A stretch of DNA of 64,000 bases from Microbacterium terrae (GCF_017831975.1 NZ_JAFDSS010000001.1:1302001-1366000), one strand, 5' to 3'. Positions 27,801 to 39,521 are shown, counted from the stretch's first letter. Notes: generated from the letters alone by a model not told the origin. A program made the numbers and translations.

Positions 27801-28202
27801 CTCGAGGCGGGCGGCGTCGCAGAAGGAACCGCGATCGCCCTGCTCGCCGACGGAGGATTCGTGCTGCTCGACACCACGACCACTCCCGAGCTCGAGGCGG
27901 AGGGGCTGGCCCGCGACGTCGTCCGCGCGATCCAGGACACCCGCAAGGCCGCCGGCTTCGACGTCAGCGACCGCATCCGTCTCACTCTCGCCTTCGACGA
28001 CGACGCGGACGGCGCAGCCGTCACGGCGGCGTTCGAGGTCGCGGACGTCGCCGGCGAGACGCTCGCGGTCGAGCACGCGGTGCACGTGGGAGCCGACGCC
28101 CTCGTCGACGGCCACGACCATCGCGCGCGCTTCGACGCCGGCACGTTCGCGAACCGCGGGGGCTTCACCGTCGCCGTGTCGAAGACGGAGGTGACGGCAT
28201 GA
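24819..28202 (+). CDS. ileS: Isoleucine--tRNA ligase
   Basis: 1127-residue class Ia synthetase charging tRNA-Ile. Seen: [15 protein letters not shown] (HIGH motif) near residue 72, [10 protein letters not shown] near 108, the CP1 editing region with [14 protein letters not shown] near 250, [12 protein letters not shown] near 450, KMSKS in [11 protein letters not shown] near 662, and a long C-terminal anticodon-binding region. [10 protein letters not shown] and the length point to the eukaryote-like IleS2 group, inferred from these features only. ATG 24819 is preceded by a modest GAGAG, as expected when a T-box gates initiation. The stop overlaps folC by 4 nt. Confidence 0.95.
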   Translation: MTYPRPSRSGTDSAFGPAADAPASVVPSPRFPDIERETLAFWEADQTFRASIANREGAEEWVFYDGPPFANGLPHYGHLLTGYAKDLFPRFQTMRGKKVDRVFGWDTHGLPAELEAMKQLGITEKSQIEEMGLGAFNAKARESVLAYTREWEDYVTRQARWVDFDNGYKTLDTGFMESVLWAFKELHGKDLAYEGHRVLPYCWRDETPLSNHELRMDDDVYKMRQDPSVTVTFPLTGLKAEALGLTGVRALAWTTTPWTLPTNLALAVGPDIAYVVVPGGPAGAADVHAGDDPIEATAHRYLLAEPLLANYAKDLGYESGDAARDAVEQTVLGRDLQDVTYDRLFDYYADADTWGTGDAWRILVDDYVTTGDGTGIVHQAPAYGEDDQRVTEAAGIPLIMSLDDGGHFLPQVTDVAGELWMDANTPLVRLLRAEGRLLRLASYEHSYPHCWRCRNPLIYKAVSSWFVRVTAIKDRMLANNEQITWVPENVKHGQFGKWLEGARDWSISRNRYWGSPIPVWKSDDPEHPRVDVYGSLAELEADFGRLPVNEAGEVDLHRPYIDDLTRPNPDDPTGRSTMRRIEDVFDVWFDSGSMPYAQVHYPFENHEWFDEHAPADFIVEYIGQTRGWFYVMHVLSTALFDRPAFTGVSCHGIVLGSDGLKMSKSLRNYPDVSEVFDRDGSDAMRWFLMASSVLRGGNLVVTEEGIRAGVREFMLPLWNAWYFFATYANAAGGPDGDGYEATWRTDSTNVLDRYILALTGDLVRGVAEDLEGLDSTTAAAKLRDFAEALTNWYIRRSRDRFWVGVDAADPTSTEAFDTLYTVLETLTRVAAPLIPLVSDKVWQGLTGGRSVHLEDWPDADRFAAADDIRSAMDAVREASSVANAMRKREGKRVRLPLPLLTVAVPDAAALAQFDGILRDELNVKAVELVELSEDVAERYGISKRLSVNARAAGPRLGKQVQHVIAGARSGVWDEVDGVVVVDGVALQEGEYELTLEAGGVAEGTAIALLADGGFVLLDTTTTPELEAEGLARDVVRAIQDTRKAAGFDVSDRIRLTLAFDDDADGAAVTAAFEVADVAGETLAVEHAVHVGADALVDGHDHRARFDAGTFANRGGFTVAVSKTEVTA

Positions 28203-29551
28203 ACGATGCCGCACGCGCTGACGCGGTCTACGCCGCCCTCCTCGCCCGCGCGGGCGAGCGCTGGGTGCAGCCGCGCAAGGAGCGCACCGCACGCCTGCTC
28301 GAGTACCTCGACGACCCCCAGAAGACGTATCGGGTGATCCACGTCACCGGCACGAACGGCAAGACGTCGACGAGTCGGCTCATCGAGAGCCTGGTGCGCG
28401 CTCACGGCCTCCGCACCGGTCTGTTCACGAGCCCGCACCTCGAGCGCTTCACCGAGCGCATCATGATCGACGGCGAGCCCATCGACGACGCCGCGGTCGC
28501 GGATGCGTGGGACGAGATCGCGCCGTTCGTCGAGATCGTCGACGCCGAGCTGGGGGCCGCCGGGGAGGAGCCGCTCACGTTCTTCGAGCTGCTCACCGCG
28601 CTGGCCTTCGTCGCCGTCGCCGACGCGCCCGTCGACGTGCTCGTGCTCGAGGTGGGCATGGGCGGCGCGTGGGACTCGACCAACACCGCCGACGGCGACG
28701 TCGCCGTGTTCGCACCCGTCGACATCGACCACGCCGACCGTCTCGGTGAGACGCTGGTCGAGATCGCGACCGTGAAGGCGGGGATCATCAAGGATGGCGC
28801 CGCAGTCGTGTCGGCGAAGCAGGATGCCGCCGTCGAGGCGGTCCTGCGGGCCGAGGCGGCGAAGCACGGCGCCACCATCGCCTTCGAGGGGACCGACTTC
28901 GCCCTGGTCGAGCAGCGCCTCGCCGTGGGCGGCCAGCAGCTCACGGTGCGCGGCCTCGCCGGCACGTACGCGGAGGAGTACCTTCCGCTCTACGGCAGCC
29001 ACCAGGCCTTCAACGCCGCGCTCGCGATCGCAGCGGTGGAGTCCCTGGTCGGCGGCGGCGCCCAGGCCATCGCCGGCGACATCCTCGCCGAGGGCCTGGG
29101 GGAGGCCACCTCGCCCGGTCGGCTGCAGCTCGTCGGCGCAGCGCCCACCGTGCTCGTCGACGCCGCGCACAACCCCCACGGCGCCCGCGCGCTCGTCACG
29201 GCGCTCCGTGAATCGTTCGACTTCGACGAATGGGGCGTGGTCCTCGGTGTGCTCTCCGACAAGGACGCCGCAGGCATCGTGGACGAGCTCGCCCCGATCG
29301 CCGCGCACGTGTTCGCGACGACGCCGAACTCGGACCGCGCCGACGGCGCCGAGGAGATCGCCGATCTCGCCGAGGCGCGCGATCTGCGCGTGACGGTGCA
29401 CGACGACCTGTCCGGGGCCGCCGAGGCGGCCCGCGAATGGGCGGCGGCATCCGATCGTCGTGCTGTGGTCATCGCCGGATCGGTCCTCCTCGCCGGCGAG
29501 GCGCTCGGTCTCGCTTCAGCCGAGGACTGGAAGGCGGGGTGGTCGGCATGA
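28199..29551 (+). CDS. folC: Bifunctional folylpolyglutamate synthase / dihydrofolate synthase
   Basis: 450-residue Mur-ligase-like enzyme adding glutamate to (dihydro)folates. Seen: P-loop [14 protein letters not shown] near residue 47, [12 protein letters not shown] near 78, the central [24 protein letters not shown] where Mg-ATP binding residues cluster, and SPGRLQLV with [12 protein letters not shown] in the C-terminal domain. Starts within the end of ileS (ATGA) and ends within the start of the next gene (ATGA), so it is likely expressed from the T-box transcript. Confidence 0.95.
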   Translation: MNDAARADAVYAALLARAGERWVQPRKERTARLLEYLDDPQKTYRVIHVTGTNGKTSTSRLIESLVRAHGLRTGLFTSPHLERFTERIMIDGEPIDDAAVADAWDEIAPFVEIVDAELGAAGEEPLTFFELLTALAFVAVADAPVDVLVLEVGMGGAWDSTNTADGDVAVFAPVDIDHADRLGETLVEIATVKAGIIKDGAAVVSAKQDAAVEAVLRAEAAKHGATIAFEGTDFALVEQRLAVGGQQLTVRGLAGTYAEEYLPLYGSHQAFNAALAIAAVESLVGGGAQAIAGDILAEGLGEATSPGRLQLVGAAPTVLVDAAHNPHGARALVTALRESFDFDEWGVVLGVLSDKDAAGIVDELAPIAAHVFATTPNSDRADGAEEIADLAEARDLRVTVHDDLSGAAEAAREWAAASDRRAVVIAGSVLLAGEALGLASAEDWKAGWSA

Positions 29552-29979
29552 GCGGCGCCGCCGTTCCCGCTCCCGCACCCCGCGCCCGCCGCCCGCGCGG
29601 TGCCGCGGAGTCTCTCGCCTCGATCGTGCTCGGCTCCGAGTCGCTCATCGCGTTCCTCGGCGGACTCGTCATCTACGGAATGGACGATCTTCCGGGCGGG
29701 ATCCCCGCGTGGTGGGGGATCGTCGCAGGTGTCGGGCTCGCCCTGCTCATGCTCGTGACCGCCGGTCTCACGCGGTATCGGTGGGGCATCGCGCTCGGCT
29801 GGGCGCTGCAGGTCGTGGTCGCGCTGGGCGCGTTCCTCGTGCCCGCACTCGCGATCGTCGCCGTGATTTTCGGGCTCCTGTACGGGTATGCGACGATCAA
29901 GGGAGCGGCGCTGGACAAGCGCAATGCGCGCCTCGCCGCCTCATCCCTCGACGAAGCCGAAACGGCGAACGGAGACTGA
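29548..29979 (+). CDS. DUF4233 family membrane protein
   Basis: 143-residue protein with about four hydrophobic segments (residues ~23-45, 53-75, 80-95, 97-118) preceded by a Pro/Arg-rich N-terminus. This family sits between folC and ndk across Actinobacteria. Function unknown; the conserved linkage points to a role connected with folate or nucleotide metabolism, which is only an inference. ATG overlaps folC by 4 nt; one base separates its stop from ndk. Confidence 0.82.
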   Translation: MSGAAVPAPAPRARRPRGAAESLASIVLGSESLIAFLGGLVIYGMDDLPGGIPAWWGIVAGVGLALLMLVTAGLTRYRWGIALGWALQVVVALGAFLVPALAIVAVIFGLLYGYATIKGAALDKRNARLAASSLDEAETANGD

Positions 29980-29980
29980 C

Positions 29981-30394
29981 ATGGCCACCGAAGAGACTCT
30001 CGTCCTCATCAAGCCCGACGGTGTCGCACGCGGACTGACCGGTGCGATCCTCGCCCGCATCGAGGCGAAGGGATACTCCCTCGTCGACATCAAGCTCGTC
30101 GAGCCCGAGCGCGATCTGCTCGAGCAGCACTACGCCGAGCACGCGGGCAAGCCGTTCTACGAGCCGCTCCTCGAGTTCATGCTCTCGGGTCCGTCCGTGG
30201 CGATCCGACTCGCGGGCAACCGCGTCATCGAGGGCTTCCGCTCGCTCGCCGGCACCACCGACCCGACGACCGCCGCGCCCGGCACCATCCGGGGCGACCT
30301 CGGCCGCGACTGGGGTCTGAAGGTGCAGCAGAACCTGGTGCACGGATCCGACAGCCCCGAGTCGGCCGCGCGCGAGCTCGCGATCTGGTTCTGA
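29981..30394 (+). CDS. ndk: Nucleoside diphosphate kinase
   Basis: 137-residue enzyme transferring the gamma-phosphate of ATP to NDPs through a phosphohistidine. Catalytic His in QNLVHGSDSPESA near residue 119; the motifs LVLIKPDGVARGL (start) and APGTIRGDLGRDWG are standard. Last gene of the ileS-folC-DUF4233-ndk run; a hairpin terminator follows. Confidence 0.97.
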   Translation: MATEETLVLIKPDGVARGLTGAILARIEAKGYSLVDIKLVEPERDLLEQHYAEHAGKPFYEPLLEFMLSGPSVAIRLAGNRVIEGFRSLAGTTDPTTAAPGTIRGDLGRDWGLKVQQNLVHGSDSPESAARELAIWF

Positions 30395-30417
30395 CGCGAC
30401 GCATCCGCATCTGTCAT

Positions 30418-30450
30418 CGTTCGGCGTCCCGCACCGCGGGGCGCCGAACG
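30418..30450. terminator. Bidirectional terminator between ndk and VKOR gene
   Basis: 15-bp stem (30418-30432 with 30436-30450, one G-T pair) with a 3-nt loop, in the gap between two convergent genes. Confidence 0.82.
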
Positions 30451-30454
30451 CGTC

Positions 30455-31072
30455 TCAGCCGACGATCGTCTGCCAGATGTTCGGGATGGCGTTGAGCCGC
30501 ACCTGCGCGAGCAGGATGACGATCGCGTAGCTGACGATCGTCGCGAGAGGCACCCAGGCCATCGACCGGCCGGCGAGGCTGCGCACCCGCTCGGAGGCGG
30601 TCACCTGGCCGGAGCGGAACAGGTGCACCGTGACGGCGTAGAACGTCGGGATCGTCACCGCCCACGTCACCATGCACCACGGGCACAGCGTGCCGAGGTC
30701 GAAGATGCTCTGGCTGATGAGCCAGACGACGAACCCGAACGCGAACGCGATGCCGGCCCAGAAGCACCACCAGAACCAGCGCGCGAACCTGGCGCCCGCG
30801 ACGAGCGCCATTCCCACCACGATCGGGGCCATCCAGCCGGTGAGCCCCAGGATCGGGTTCGGGAATCCGAACACGCTTCCCTGCCAGGAGTCGAGGTTCT
30901 TCGTGCACTGCACCAGCAGGCTGAAGTCGCAGGATGCGCCCGTGCCGGGCTCGGCGAGAGCGGCGAACTTCTCGACGGTGAGCTGGAATGCAGCCCACCA
31001 GCCGACCACGCCCGCGATCACGAGCCACACGGCGAGACCGGTCGGGCGGGTTCGTGAAGCGGCTGTCGACAT
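30455..31072 (-). CDS. Vitamin K epoxide reductase (VKOR) family membrane protein
   Basis: 205-residue four- to five-helix membrane protein that reoxidises a periplasmic thiol oxidoreductase using menaquinone. The two redox centres are visible: the loop pair C-x7-C (SCDFSLLVQC, near residue 50) and the CPWC active site near 130. Start ATG 31072 is 7 nt after CATAAT (minus strand). No DsbA-like partner gene is adjacent. Actinobacteria use this system for disulfide formation in exported proteins. Confidence 0.92.
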   Translation of the reverse strand: MSTAASRTRPTGLAVWLVIAGVVGWWAAFQLTVEKFAALAEPGTGASCDFSLLVQCTKNLDSWQGSVFGFPNPILGLTGWMAPIVVGMALVAGARFARWFWWCFWAGIAFAFGFVVWLISQSIFDLGTLCPWCMVTWAVTIPTFYAVTVHLFRSGQVTASERVRSLAGRSMAWVPLATIVSYAIVILLAQVRLNAIPNIWQTIVG

Positions 31073-31170
31073 GGTTCGGATTATGGCATCGGCACCTGCG
31101 CGGAGGCTCATCGGCGGACCGTGCGAAATCTCCGGCGCGCCGCCGACGAGCGATCGACGGGGGAAAGTGC

Positions 31171-31377
31171 GATAATGATGGTCGATGCACAGCGGCCGCG
31201 CCGCGGAACGCATCACCAGAAGACTTCAGGGCGACGGACGCCCGTGGCAGTGAGAGCTCCCGCTGAGAGCTGGGATCCCGCTGCAGACCGAGTGAGTTCG
31301 CGGCACCGCAGGTGCGGCGCCGCACGAGATTTCGCCGGGCGACGCGCGGTGTCGCCCCGCCAGGGAGTACGGCAGTG
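31171..31377 (+). promoter_or_regulatory. Promoter -10 (GATAAT) and long 5' leader of RNase E/G gene
   Basis: GATAAT at 31171-31176, then about 195 nt before the start codon with no coding frame of note. The leader holds several short inverted repeats, for example GAGCTCCCGC TGAGAGC near 31255 and GGCACCGCAGGTGC at 31302-31315. RNase E leaders in other bacteria are targets for autoregulation, so a similar role is possible. Confidence 0.5.
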
Positions 31378-33843
31378 ATGGCCGATGGAACACAAGACGA
31401 ATTCGACCCCCAGAACGACACGGATGCAGCGGTAGCGGGCCCCCCGGCCAGCGCCGACGTCTCCGATGCGGAGGTCGCCGCCTCGATCGAAGCGGTCGAG
31501 GTGCTCGACCTGACGGTCGCGGACTCGGGCCTGCAGGCCGATGAGACGCCCGCCGCCGACGAGCCCGCGGGTGTCGACGCGCCGGCGTCGGTCGACGACG
31601 AGCGGGCCCCCTCGGCCGACGAGTCGGCGGCTGCCGAGCAGCCCGCAGCGGATGCAGCGCCTGACGACGCACAGGAGCCCGCAGAAGCGCCGGCTGAGAT
31701 TGCCGCGCCTGCTGACGAAGTTGCACCTGCTGACGAAGCTGCCCCGGCTGAGAGCGCCGCAGCGGAGGATGCCGCACCCGTCACCGCGGTGAGCCTGGGC
31801 CTGCTGCCCGAGGACTTCACCTCGGCGGTGAGCACCGTCCTCAACTTCTACGCACCCGAGTTCGTGCCGCTCCCGGCCCGCCCGGAGTCGTCGTTCGGCC
31901 GCGCCGCGAGCGAGGTCGAGCAGGGCGGTTCGTCGAGCAGCCGCCGCCGCAACCGCCGCAGGGGCGGTGACGCGCCCGAGACCGGCGAGGCCCCCGAGCC
32001 GCGCCACCAGGCTCCCCGCCAGCGGGCCGTCGAGCTCATCACCGAGCCCCAGCGCATCAAGGGATCCACGCGACTCGAGGCGAAGAAGCAGCGTCGTCGC
32101 GACGGTCGCGAGGCCGGCCGCCGCCGGGCCGTGGTCACCGAGGCGGAGTTCCTCGCCCGCCGCGAGGCGGTCGACCGCGAGATGATCGTGCGCTCGAAGA
32201 ACGGACGCGTGCAGATCGCGGTGCTCGAAGACAACGTGCTCGTGGAGCACTACGTCGCCCGCAACCAGGATGCGTCGCTGATCGGCAACGTCTACCTCGG
32301 CCGCGTGCAGAACGTGCTCCCGAGCATGGAGGCCGCGTTCGTCGACATCGGTCGCGGTCGCAACGCGGTGCTCTACTCAGGCGAGGTCGACTGGGACGCC
32401 GTCGAGACCGGCAACCAGCCGCGCCGCATCGAGCTGGCGCTCAAGACCGGCGACAAGGTGCTCGTGCAGGTCACGAAGGACCCGGTCGGCCACAAGGGCG
32501 CCCGCCTGACGAGCCAGATCTCGCTCCCCGGCCGCTACCTTGTGTACGTTCCCGGCGGCGCGATGAACGGCATCTCCCGCAAGCTCCCCGACACGGAGCG
32601 CGCGCGCCTGAAGAAGATCCTCAAGGAGGTGCTCCCCGAGTCGTCGGGCGTCATCGTGCGCACCGCCGCGGAGGGCGCCACCGAAGATCAGCTGACGCGC
32701 GACGTGCAGCGGCTCACCAACCAGTGGGAGCACATCTCCAAGCAGGTGCAGTCCATGCAGGCTCCCGCCCTGCTGCACTCCGAGCCCGACCTCCTGGTCA
32801 AGATCGTCCGCGATGTCTTCAACGAGGACTTCACGCGCATGCTCATCCAGGGCGAGGACGCGCACCACACCATCACGAAGTACCTCGAATCGGTCGCACC
32901 CGATCTGCTCGAGCGGGTCGACGCGTTCGTGGGCGACCACGACCCGTTCGACGAGTTCCGCGTGACCGAGCAGATCGAGAAGGCTCTCGACCGCAAGGTC
33001 TGGCTCCCCTCGGGCGGTTCTCTCGTCATCGACCGCACCGAGGCGATGACGGTCGTCGACGTCAATACGGGGAAGTTCGTCGGGTCCGGCGGAAACCTCG
33101 AGGAGACCGTCACCAAGAACAACCTCGAAGCGGCCGAGGAGATCGTCCGACAGCTGCGTCTGCGCGACATCGGCGGCATCATCGTGGTCGACTTCATCGA
33201 CATGGTCCTCGAGTCCAACCGAGACCTCGTGCTTCGACGCCTCGTCGAGTGCCTGAGCCGCGACCGCACCAAGCATCAGGTCGCCGAGGTCACCTCGCTC
33301 GGCCTCGTGCAGATGACGCGCAAGAAGCTGGGTCTGGGCCTGCTCGAGACCTTCAGCGAGGCCTGCGAGGTCTGCGCCGGGCGTGGAGTGATCGTGCACC
33401 ACGACCCCGTGGTCAAGCACCGCGCCCAGTCCGGGGGAGCACCGCAGTCGTCGAACCGGCGCCCGCGCAGCAGTGCGCCCGCGCCGGCCAGCCAGCCCAA
33501 CGGCGGCGGGACGCACACGATCACGGAGGGCGTGAAGTCGGCGCTCGCGCAGATCGCGGCATCCACGATCCACCACGCCGACGAACAGGGTGAGTCCGCC
33601 GTCGAGGCGCCGGCTGCGTCCGCTCCGGTCGACAAGCCGGAACGCGCGAAGAAGCCGCGCAAGAAGCGCGCCGACTCCGGCAAGGGCGGGGCTCCCCGCA
33701 CCGAGAAGGACCTGCTTCTCGACTCGGTGCTCAACGCGCTCCCGGAGCCCAAGGCACCCGGTCAGGGCCGCGCACGGCGCCGGGTCACGACGGCGGCGCT
33801 CACGGGCACGCCCGTGTCTCACACGCCCCCGACTCAGGACTGA
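31378..33843 (+). CDS. rne: Ribonuclease E/G family protein
   Basis: 821-residue endoribonuclease of rRNA processing and mRNA decay. The N-terminal ~230 residues are an Ala/Glu/Asp-rich then Arg-rich disordered extension, as in mycobacterial RNase E. Then come the S1 domain (GNVYLGRVQNVLPSMEAAFVDIG near 308), catalytic Asp motifs DRTEAMTVVDVNTG near 555 and IIVVDFIDM near 602, and the zinc-link CEVCAGRG near 662. The C-terminal ~140 residues are basic and disordered. ATG 31378 follows AGGGAG. Upstream leader is unusually long. Confidence 0.95.
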   Translation: MADGTQDEFDPQNDTDAAVAGPPASADVSDAEVAASIEAVEVLDLTVADSGLQADETPAADEPAGVDAPASVDDERAPSADESAAAEQPAADAAPDDAQEPAEAPAEIAAPADEVAPADEAAPAESAAAEDAAPVTAVSLGLLPEDFTSAVSTVLNFYAPEFVPLPARPESSFGRAASEVEQGGSSSSRRRNRRRGGDAPETGEAPEPRHQAPRQRAVELITEPQRIKGSTRLEAKKQRRRDGREAGRRRAVVTEAEFLARREAVDREMIVRSKNGRVQIAVLEDNVLVEHYVARNQDASLIGNVYLGRVQNVLPSMEAAFVDIGRGRNAVLYSGEVDWDAVETGNQPRRIELALKTGDKVLVQVTKDPVGHKGARLTSQISLPGRYLVYVPGGAMNGISRKLPDTERARLKKILKEVLPESSGVIVRTAAEGATEDQLTRDVQRLTNQWEHISKQVQSMQAPALLHSEPDLLVKIVRDVFNEDFTRMLIQGEDAHHTITKYLESVAPDLLERVDAFVGDHDPFDEFRVTEQIEKALDRKVWLPSGGSLVIDRTEAMTVVDVNTGKFVGSGGNLEETVTKNNLEAAEEIVRQLRLRDIGGIIVVDFIDMVLESNRDLVLRRLVECLSRDRTKHQVAEVTSLGLVQMTRKKLGLGLLETFSEACEVCAGRGVIVHHDPVVKHRAQSGGAPQSSNRRPRSSAPAPASQPNGGGTHTITEGVKSALAQIAASTIHHADEQGESAVEAPAASAPVDKPERAKKPRKKRADSGKGGAPRTEKDLLLDSVLNALPEPKAPGQGRARRRVTTAALTGTPVSHTPPTQD

Positions 33844-33846
33844 TGC

Positions 33847-34119
33847 TCAGGTGGCTGCGCGGCGCTGCCGCGCAGTCACCCGCAGTCCGGAGGCGATGAG
33901 GCGCTTGACGAGCTCATGACCGTCCACGTGATGTGCTCCGGCGGCGACGAGGCGTGCGTGCGCGTCGTCGGGCACGTCGTAGTGGTCGAGGTCGAATCCG
34001 CGGCGCGGGATTCCGTTCGCCGCGGCGAAGGCGTGCAGCTCATCGAGGTCGCTGTCGCTGACCAGATGCGCCCACAGTCGGCCGTGCGCCGGCCATCGCG
34101 GGTCGTCGATGAGGATCAC
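33847..34119 (-). CDS. DUF4031 domain-containing protein
   Basis: 90-residue protein starting VILIDDPRWPAHGRLWAHLVSD, a well-recognised DUF4031 sequence, followed by DLDELHAFAAANGIPRRGFDLDHYDVPD. Small Asp-, His- and Trp-rich protein of unknown role, present in many actinobacteria. GTG 34119 is fixed by TAGGAT (minus, 34127-34132) 7 nt upstream; a longer reading would add ~74 residues of cysteine-rich sequence antisense to the rplU leader and looks spurious. Confidence 0.85.
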   Translation of the reverse strand: MILIDDPRWPAHGRLWAHLVSDSDLDELHAFAAANGIPRRGFDLDHYDVPDDAHARLVAAGAHHVDGHELVKRLIASGLRVTARQRRAAT

Positions 34120-34165
34120 ACGGCCGATCCTACGAGAGCGCGGTGCGACACGGCGCCGGATGCTT

Positions 34166-34194
34166 TTGCCAGTTGTCCGACCATCCGGTAAAGT
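34166..34194 (+). promoter_or_regulatory. Promoter of rplU-rpmA (TTGCCA-17-TAAAGT)
   Basis: -35 TTGCCA at 34166-34171 and -10 TAAAGT at 34189-34194, spacing 17 bp. One of the best sigma-A-type promoters in the window. Confidence 0.75.
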
Positions 34195-34201
34195 AGATCC
34201 T

Positions 34202-34358
34202 TGGTGCGCCGCTTTCATCGCGGTTTCGGCACACGCTCCGCAACCCAGCGATCGAAATCGAGCGTGGCATCCGCACCAGGACTTCCCTCTCCCGCACGGG
34301 GAGAGAGTCTCGCAAAGACAACCGGAGCTGTGCGCTCCCAAGACGAAACAGGTGTGAA
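34202..34358 (+). promoter_or_regulatory. Structured 5' leader of the L21-L27 operon
   Basis: About 157 nt of untranslated leader with a hairpin CTCTCCCGCACGGGGAGAG near 34289-34307 and other complementary segments (AGTCTCGCAAAGACA just after). A ribosomal-protein leader site is plausible by analogy with the L21 leader of Firmicutes; identity with that family is not shown. Confidence 0.45.
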
Positions 34359-34667
34359 GTGGTTTACGCAGTTGTGCGCGCCGGCGGCCGGCAGGAGAAG
34401 GTGGAGGTCGGCACGATCGTCGTCCTCGACCGCCAGAAGGCCAAGATCGGCGACAAGATCGAGCTGCCCGCGGTTCTCTTCGTCGACGGTGACACCGTCA
34501 CGACCGACGCCGACAAGCTCGCGAAGGTCACCGTGACCGCCGAGGTCCTCGGCGAGGAGCGCGGCCCGAAGATCGTGATCCAGAAGTTCAAGAACAAGAC
34601 CGGCTACAAGAAGCGCCAGGGCCACCGCCAGGACCTCACGCGCGTCAAGGTCACCGGCATCAAGTAA
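34359..34667 (+). CDS. rplU: 50S ribosomal protein L21
   Basis: 102-residue large-subunit protein, standard length. [17 protein letters not shown] at the start and [16 protein letters not shown] near the end are hallmarks of L21 contacting 23S rRNA. GTG start preceded by AGGTGTGAA. First gene of an rplU-rpmA pair, 19 bp before rpmA. Confidence 0.97.
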   Translation: MVYAVVRAGGRQEKVEVGTIVVLDRQKAKIGDKIELPAVLFVDGDTVTTDADKLAKVTVTAEVLGEERGPKIVIQKFKNKTGYKKRQGHRQDLTRVKVTGIK

Positions 34668-34686
34668 GCCAGGGAGAGACGCAGAG

Positions 34687-34944
34687 ATGGCACACAAAAA
34701 GGGCGCAAGCTCCACCCGTAACGGTCGTGACTCCAACGCACAGCGCCTCGGCGTGAAGCGCTTCGGCGGTCAGCAGGTCCTCGCCGGCGAGATCATCGTC
34801 CGCCAGCGCGGCACGCACTTCCACCCCGGCGCCAACGTCGGCCGCGGTGGCGACGACACCCTGTTCGCCCTCGCCGCCGGTGCGGTCGAGTTCGGCAGCA
34901 AGGGCGGCCGCAAGGTCGTCAACATCGTGGCGGCTGCGGAGTAA
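34687..34944 (+). CDS. rpmA: 50S ribosomal protein L27
   Basis: 85-residue protein near the peptidyl-transferase centre. [21 protein letters not shown] at the N-terminus lacks the cleavable leader seen in Firmicutes; [16 protein letters not shown] and [17 protein letters not shown] follow. AGGGAGAG lies 8 nt before ATG. A terminator follows. Confidence 0.97.
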   Translation: MAHKKGASSTRNGRDSNAQRLGVKRFGGQQVLAGEIIVRQRGTHFHPGANVGRGGDDTLFALAAGAVEFGSKGGRKVVNIVAAAE

Positions 34945-34974
34945 TCCACACTGCACACGCAGATCTTCCAGGAC

Positions 34975-34996
34975 GGGGCGGGCTTCGGCTCGCCCC
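34975..34996 (+). terminator. Intrinsic terminator after rpmA
   Basis: 9-bp stem (34975-34983 with 34988-34996, one G-T pair) closed by TTCG and followed by TTCCCTTT, one of the few hairpins here with a T-rich tail. Confidence 0.85.
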
Positions 34997-35029
34997 TTCC
35001 CTTTACCCTGGGCTAGGCCCGACAACTGA

Positions 35030-37382
<2,353 letters not shown>

Positions 37383-37386
<4 letters not shown>

Positions 37387-38642
37387 CCGCCACCACCACG
37401 ACCGCCCGTGATCGGATGCTGTCGGCCCAGGCCGCCGCCCGCACCGTGGGCCTGCTCTCCGACGAGGCGAAGCGCTCGGCGCTCCTCGCGATCGCCGACG
37501 CCATCGAAGCGGCGGACGGCGAGATCGTGGCCGCGAACGCGGAGGATCTCGAGCGCGGCCGTGCCACCGGCCTGTCGGATGCACTGCAGGACCGGCTGCG
37601 GCTGGATGCGCCCCGCGTCGCCGCCCTCGCTGACGCCGTGCGCGACATCGCGGCACTGCCCGACCCGGTGGGCCGCGTTCTCGACGAGCGGACGCTCACG
37701 AACGGCCTCACGCTCACCAAGGTCGCCGTGCCGTTCGGCGTGGTCGGGTCCATCTACGAGGCTCGCCCCAACGTGACGGTCGACATCGCGTCGCTCGCCC
37801 TGCGCGCAGGCAACGCCGTCGTCCTCCGCGGAGGCTCGGCCGCCGAATCCACGAATGCCGCACTCATCCGTGCGATGCGCGGCGCCCTCGAAGCACAGGG
37901 GATCGACCCCGAAGCGATCCAGACGGTCGACGAGTTCGGTCGCGACGGCGCCCGCGAGCTGATGCACGCGCGAGGTGTCGTCGACGTGCTGGTGCCTCGG
38001 GGGAGTGCGCAGCTTATCGAGACCGTCGTCACCGAATCGTCGGTGCCCGTCATCGAGACCGGCGCCGGCGTCGTGCACATCGTCCTCGACGCGAGCGCGT
38101 CGCTCGACTGGGCACGCGACATCGTCGTCAACGCGAAGACGCAGCGGCCGAGCGTGTGCAACGCCGCAGAGACGGTGCTCGTGCACCGCGATGCGGCCGA
38201 CCGGCTGATCCCGCCCGTGGTCGCCGCGCTGCAGAGCAGCGGCGTGACCGTCCACGGCGACCCCGCTGTCGCCGCGCTCGCGTCGGGCGTCGTGCCCGCC
38301 ACCGACGACGACTGGGCAGCCGAGTACCTGAGCCTCGACATCGCGATCGCCGTGGTGGACGACCTCGACGAGGCGCTCGCGCACATCCGCCGCTACTCCA
38401 CGAAGCACACCGAGTCGATCATCACCGACGATCCCGTGAACGCCGAGCGGTTCCTCGCCGAGGTCGACTCTGCGGTCGTGATGGTGAACGCCTCGACCAG
38501 ATTCACCGACGGCGGCGAATTCGGCTTCGGCGCCGAGGTCGGCATCTCCACGCAGAAGCTCCATGCGCGCGGTCCGATGGGCCTCGCCGAGCTCACCAGC
38601 ACCAAGTGGCTCGCGCGGGGTGCCGGGCAGGTGCGCGCCTGA
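37383..38642 (+). CDS. proA: Glutamate-5-semialdehyde dehydrogenase (gamma-glutamyl phosphate reductase)
   Basis: 419-residue NADPH-dependent reductase, second step of proline synthesis. Seen: PFGVVGSIYEARPNVTVD near residue 120, LRAGNAVVLRGGSAA near 140, and the catalytic Cys in KTQRPSVCNAAETVL near 257. Late motif FTDGGEFGFGAEVGISTQKLHARGPMGL is standard. ATG overlaps proB by 4 nt, so substrate hand-over partners are made together. Confidence 0.96.
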
Positions 38643-38694
38643 GCGCATAGACTGGAGCCTGCCTCGCCAGCAGGCGAATCCGAACGGAGCACGA

Positions 38695-38919
38695 ATGACC
38701 ATCGCCACGATCGCCGCCCTCGTCGCGGAAGAAGCCGAGCACCACGGCAACGTCGCCCTCGAGACGGTCTGGTACGGCCTCGTCGCCGCTGCCGTGTTCG
38801 CGGCGCTCGCGCTCGTGACGGCGTCGTACCGCAACGTCGCCAACCGCCACTCCGACAAGGCGGAGGCGTACGCGAAGGCCCACGCGAACGACGTGCAGCA
38901 GGCGGGCCACGGCCACTGA
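38695..38919 (+). CDS. Small single-span membrane protein between proA and nadD
   Basis: 74-residue protein: short acidic N-terminus ([17 protein letters not shown]), one hydrophobic span at about 28-43 ([17 protein letters not shown]), and a His-rich tail ending HGH. It lies between proA and nadD; similar small proteins occur at this spot in Microbacteriaceae to my knowledge. TAGACT at 38648-38653 may be its promoter; GGAGCACGA precedes ATG. Function unknown. Confidence 0.78.
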   Translation: MTIATIAALVAEEAEHHGNVALETVWYGLVAAAVFAALALVTASYRNVANRHSDKAEAYAKAHANDVQQAGHGH

Positions 38920-38924
38920 GGCTC

Positions 38925-39521
38925 ATGCCGGCGACGCGGACCCCGAGGATCGGGGTGATGGGCGGGACGTTCGACCCGATCCATCACGGCCACCTCGTGG
39001 CCGCCAGCGAGGTCGCCCAGTGGTTCGATCTCGATGAGGTCGTCTTCGTCCCCACCGGTGAGCCGTGGCAGAAGTCCGAGGTGTCGGAGGGGGAGCACCG
39101 GTATCTGATGACCGTCATCGCGACGGCGTCCAACCCCCGATTCACCGTCAGCCGGGTCGACATCGACCGTGACGGGCCCACGTACACCATCGACACGCTC
39201 CGCGATCTGAAGGCTCAGCGCCCCGACGCGGAGCTGTTCTTCATCACCGGCGCAGACGCCATAGCGCAAATTCTCAGTTGGAGGGACCATGATGAGTTGT
39301 GGGACCTCGCGCACTTCGTCGCCGTCTCCCGACCCGGCCATGTACTGAGCACCGACGGTCTGCCGACCGACGATGTGAGCCAGCTCGAGATCCCCGCCCT
39401 GTCGATCTCGTCGACCGACTGCCGTGAACGCGTCGAACGCGGACATCCGGTGTGGTACCTCGTACCAGACGGGGTCGTCCAATACATTGCGAAGCATCAT
39501 CTCTATCGGAGCAAGGAATGA
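38925..39521 (+). CDS. nadD: Nicotinate-nucleotide adenylyltransferase
   Basis: 198-residue enzyme making nicotinate adenine dinucleotide in NAD synthesis. Nucleotidyltransferase motifs: [15 protein letters not shown] near residue 10 (HxGH), [10 protein letters not shown] near 40, and [10 protein letters not shown] near 163 (ISSTxxR). Length is standard. Starts 5 nt after the upstream small gene and overlaps the next gene by 4 nt (ATGA). Confidence 0.96.
   Translation: MPATRTPRIGVMGGTFDPIHHGHLVAASEVAQWFDLDEVVFVPTGEPWQKSEVSEGEHRYLMTVIATASNPRFTVSRVDIDRDGPTYTIDTLRDLKAQRPDAELFFITGADAIAQILSWRDHDELWDLAHFVAVSRPGHVLSTDGLPTDDVSQLEIPALSISSTDCRERVERGHPVWYLVPDGVVQYIAKHHLYRSKE

Noticed and set aside
24843..28292. 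Minus-strand open frame of ~1150 codons opposite ileS
   Set aside because: Composition only (His/Arg/Val/Gly-rich), no domain; ileS is certain.
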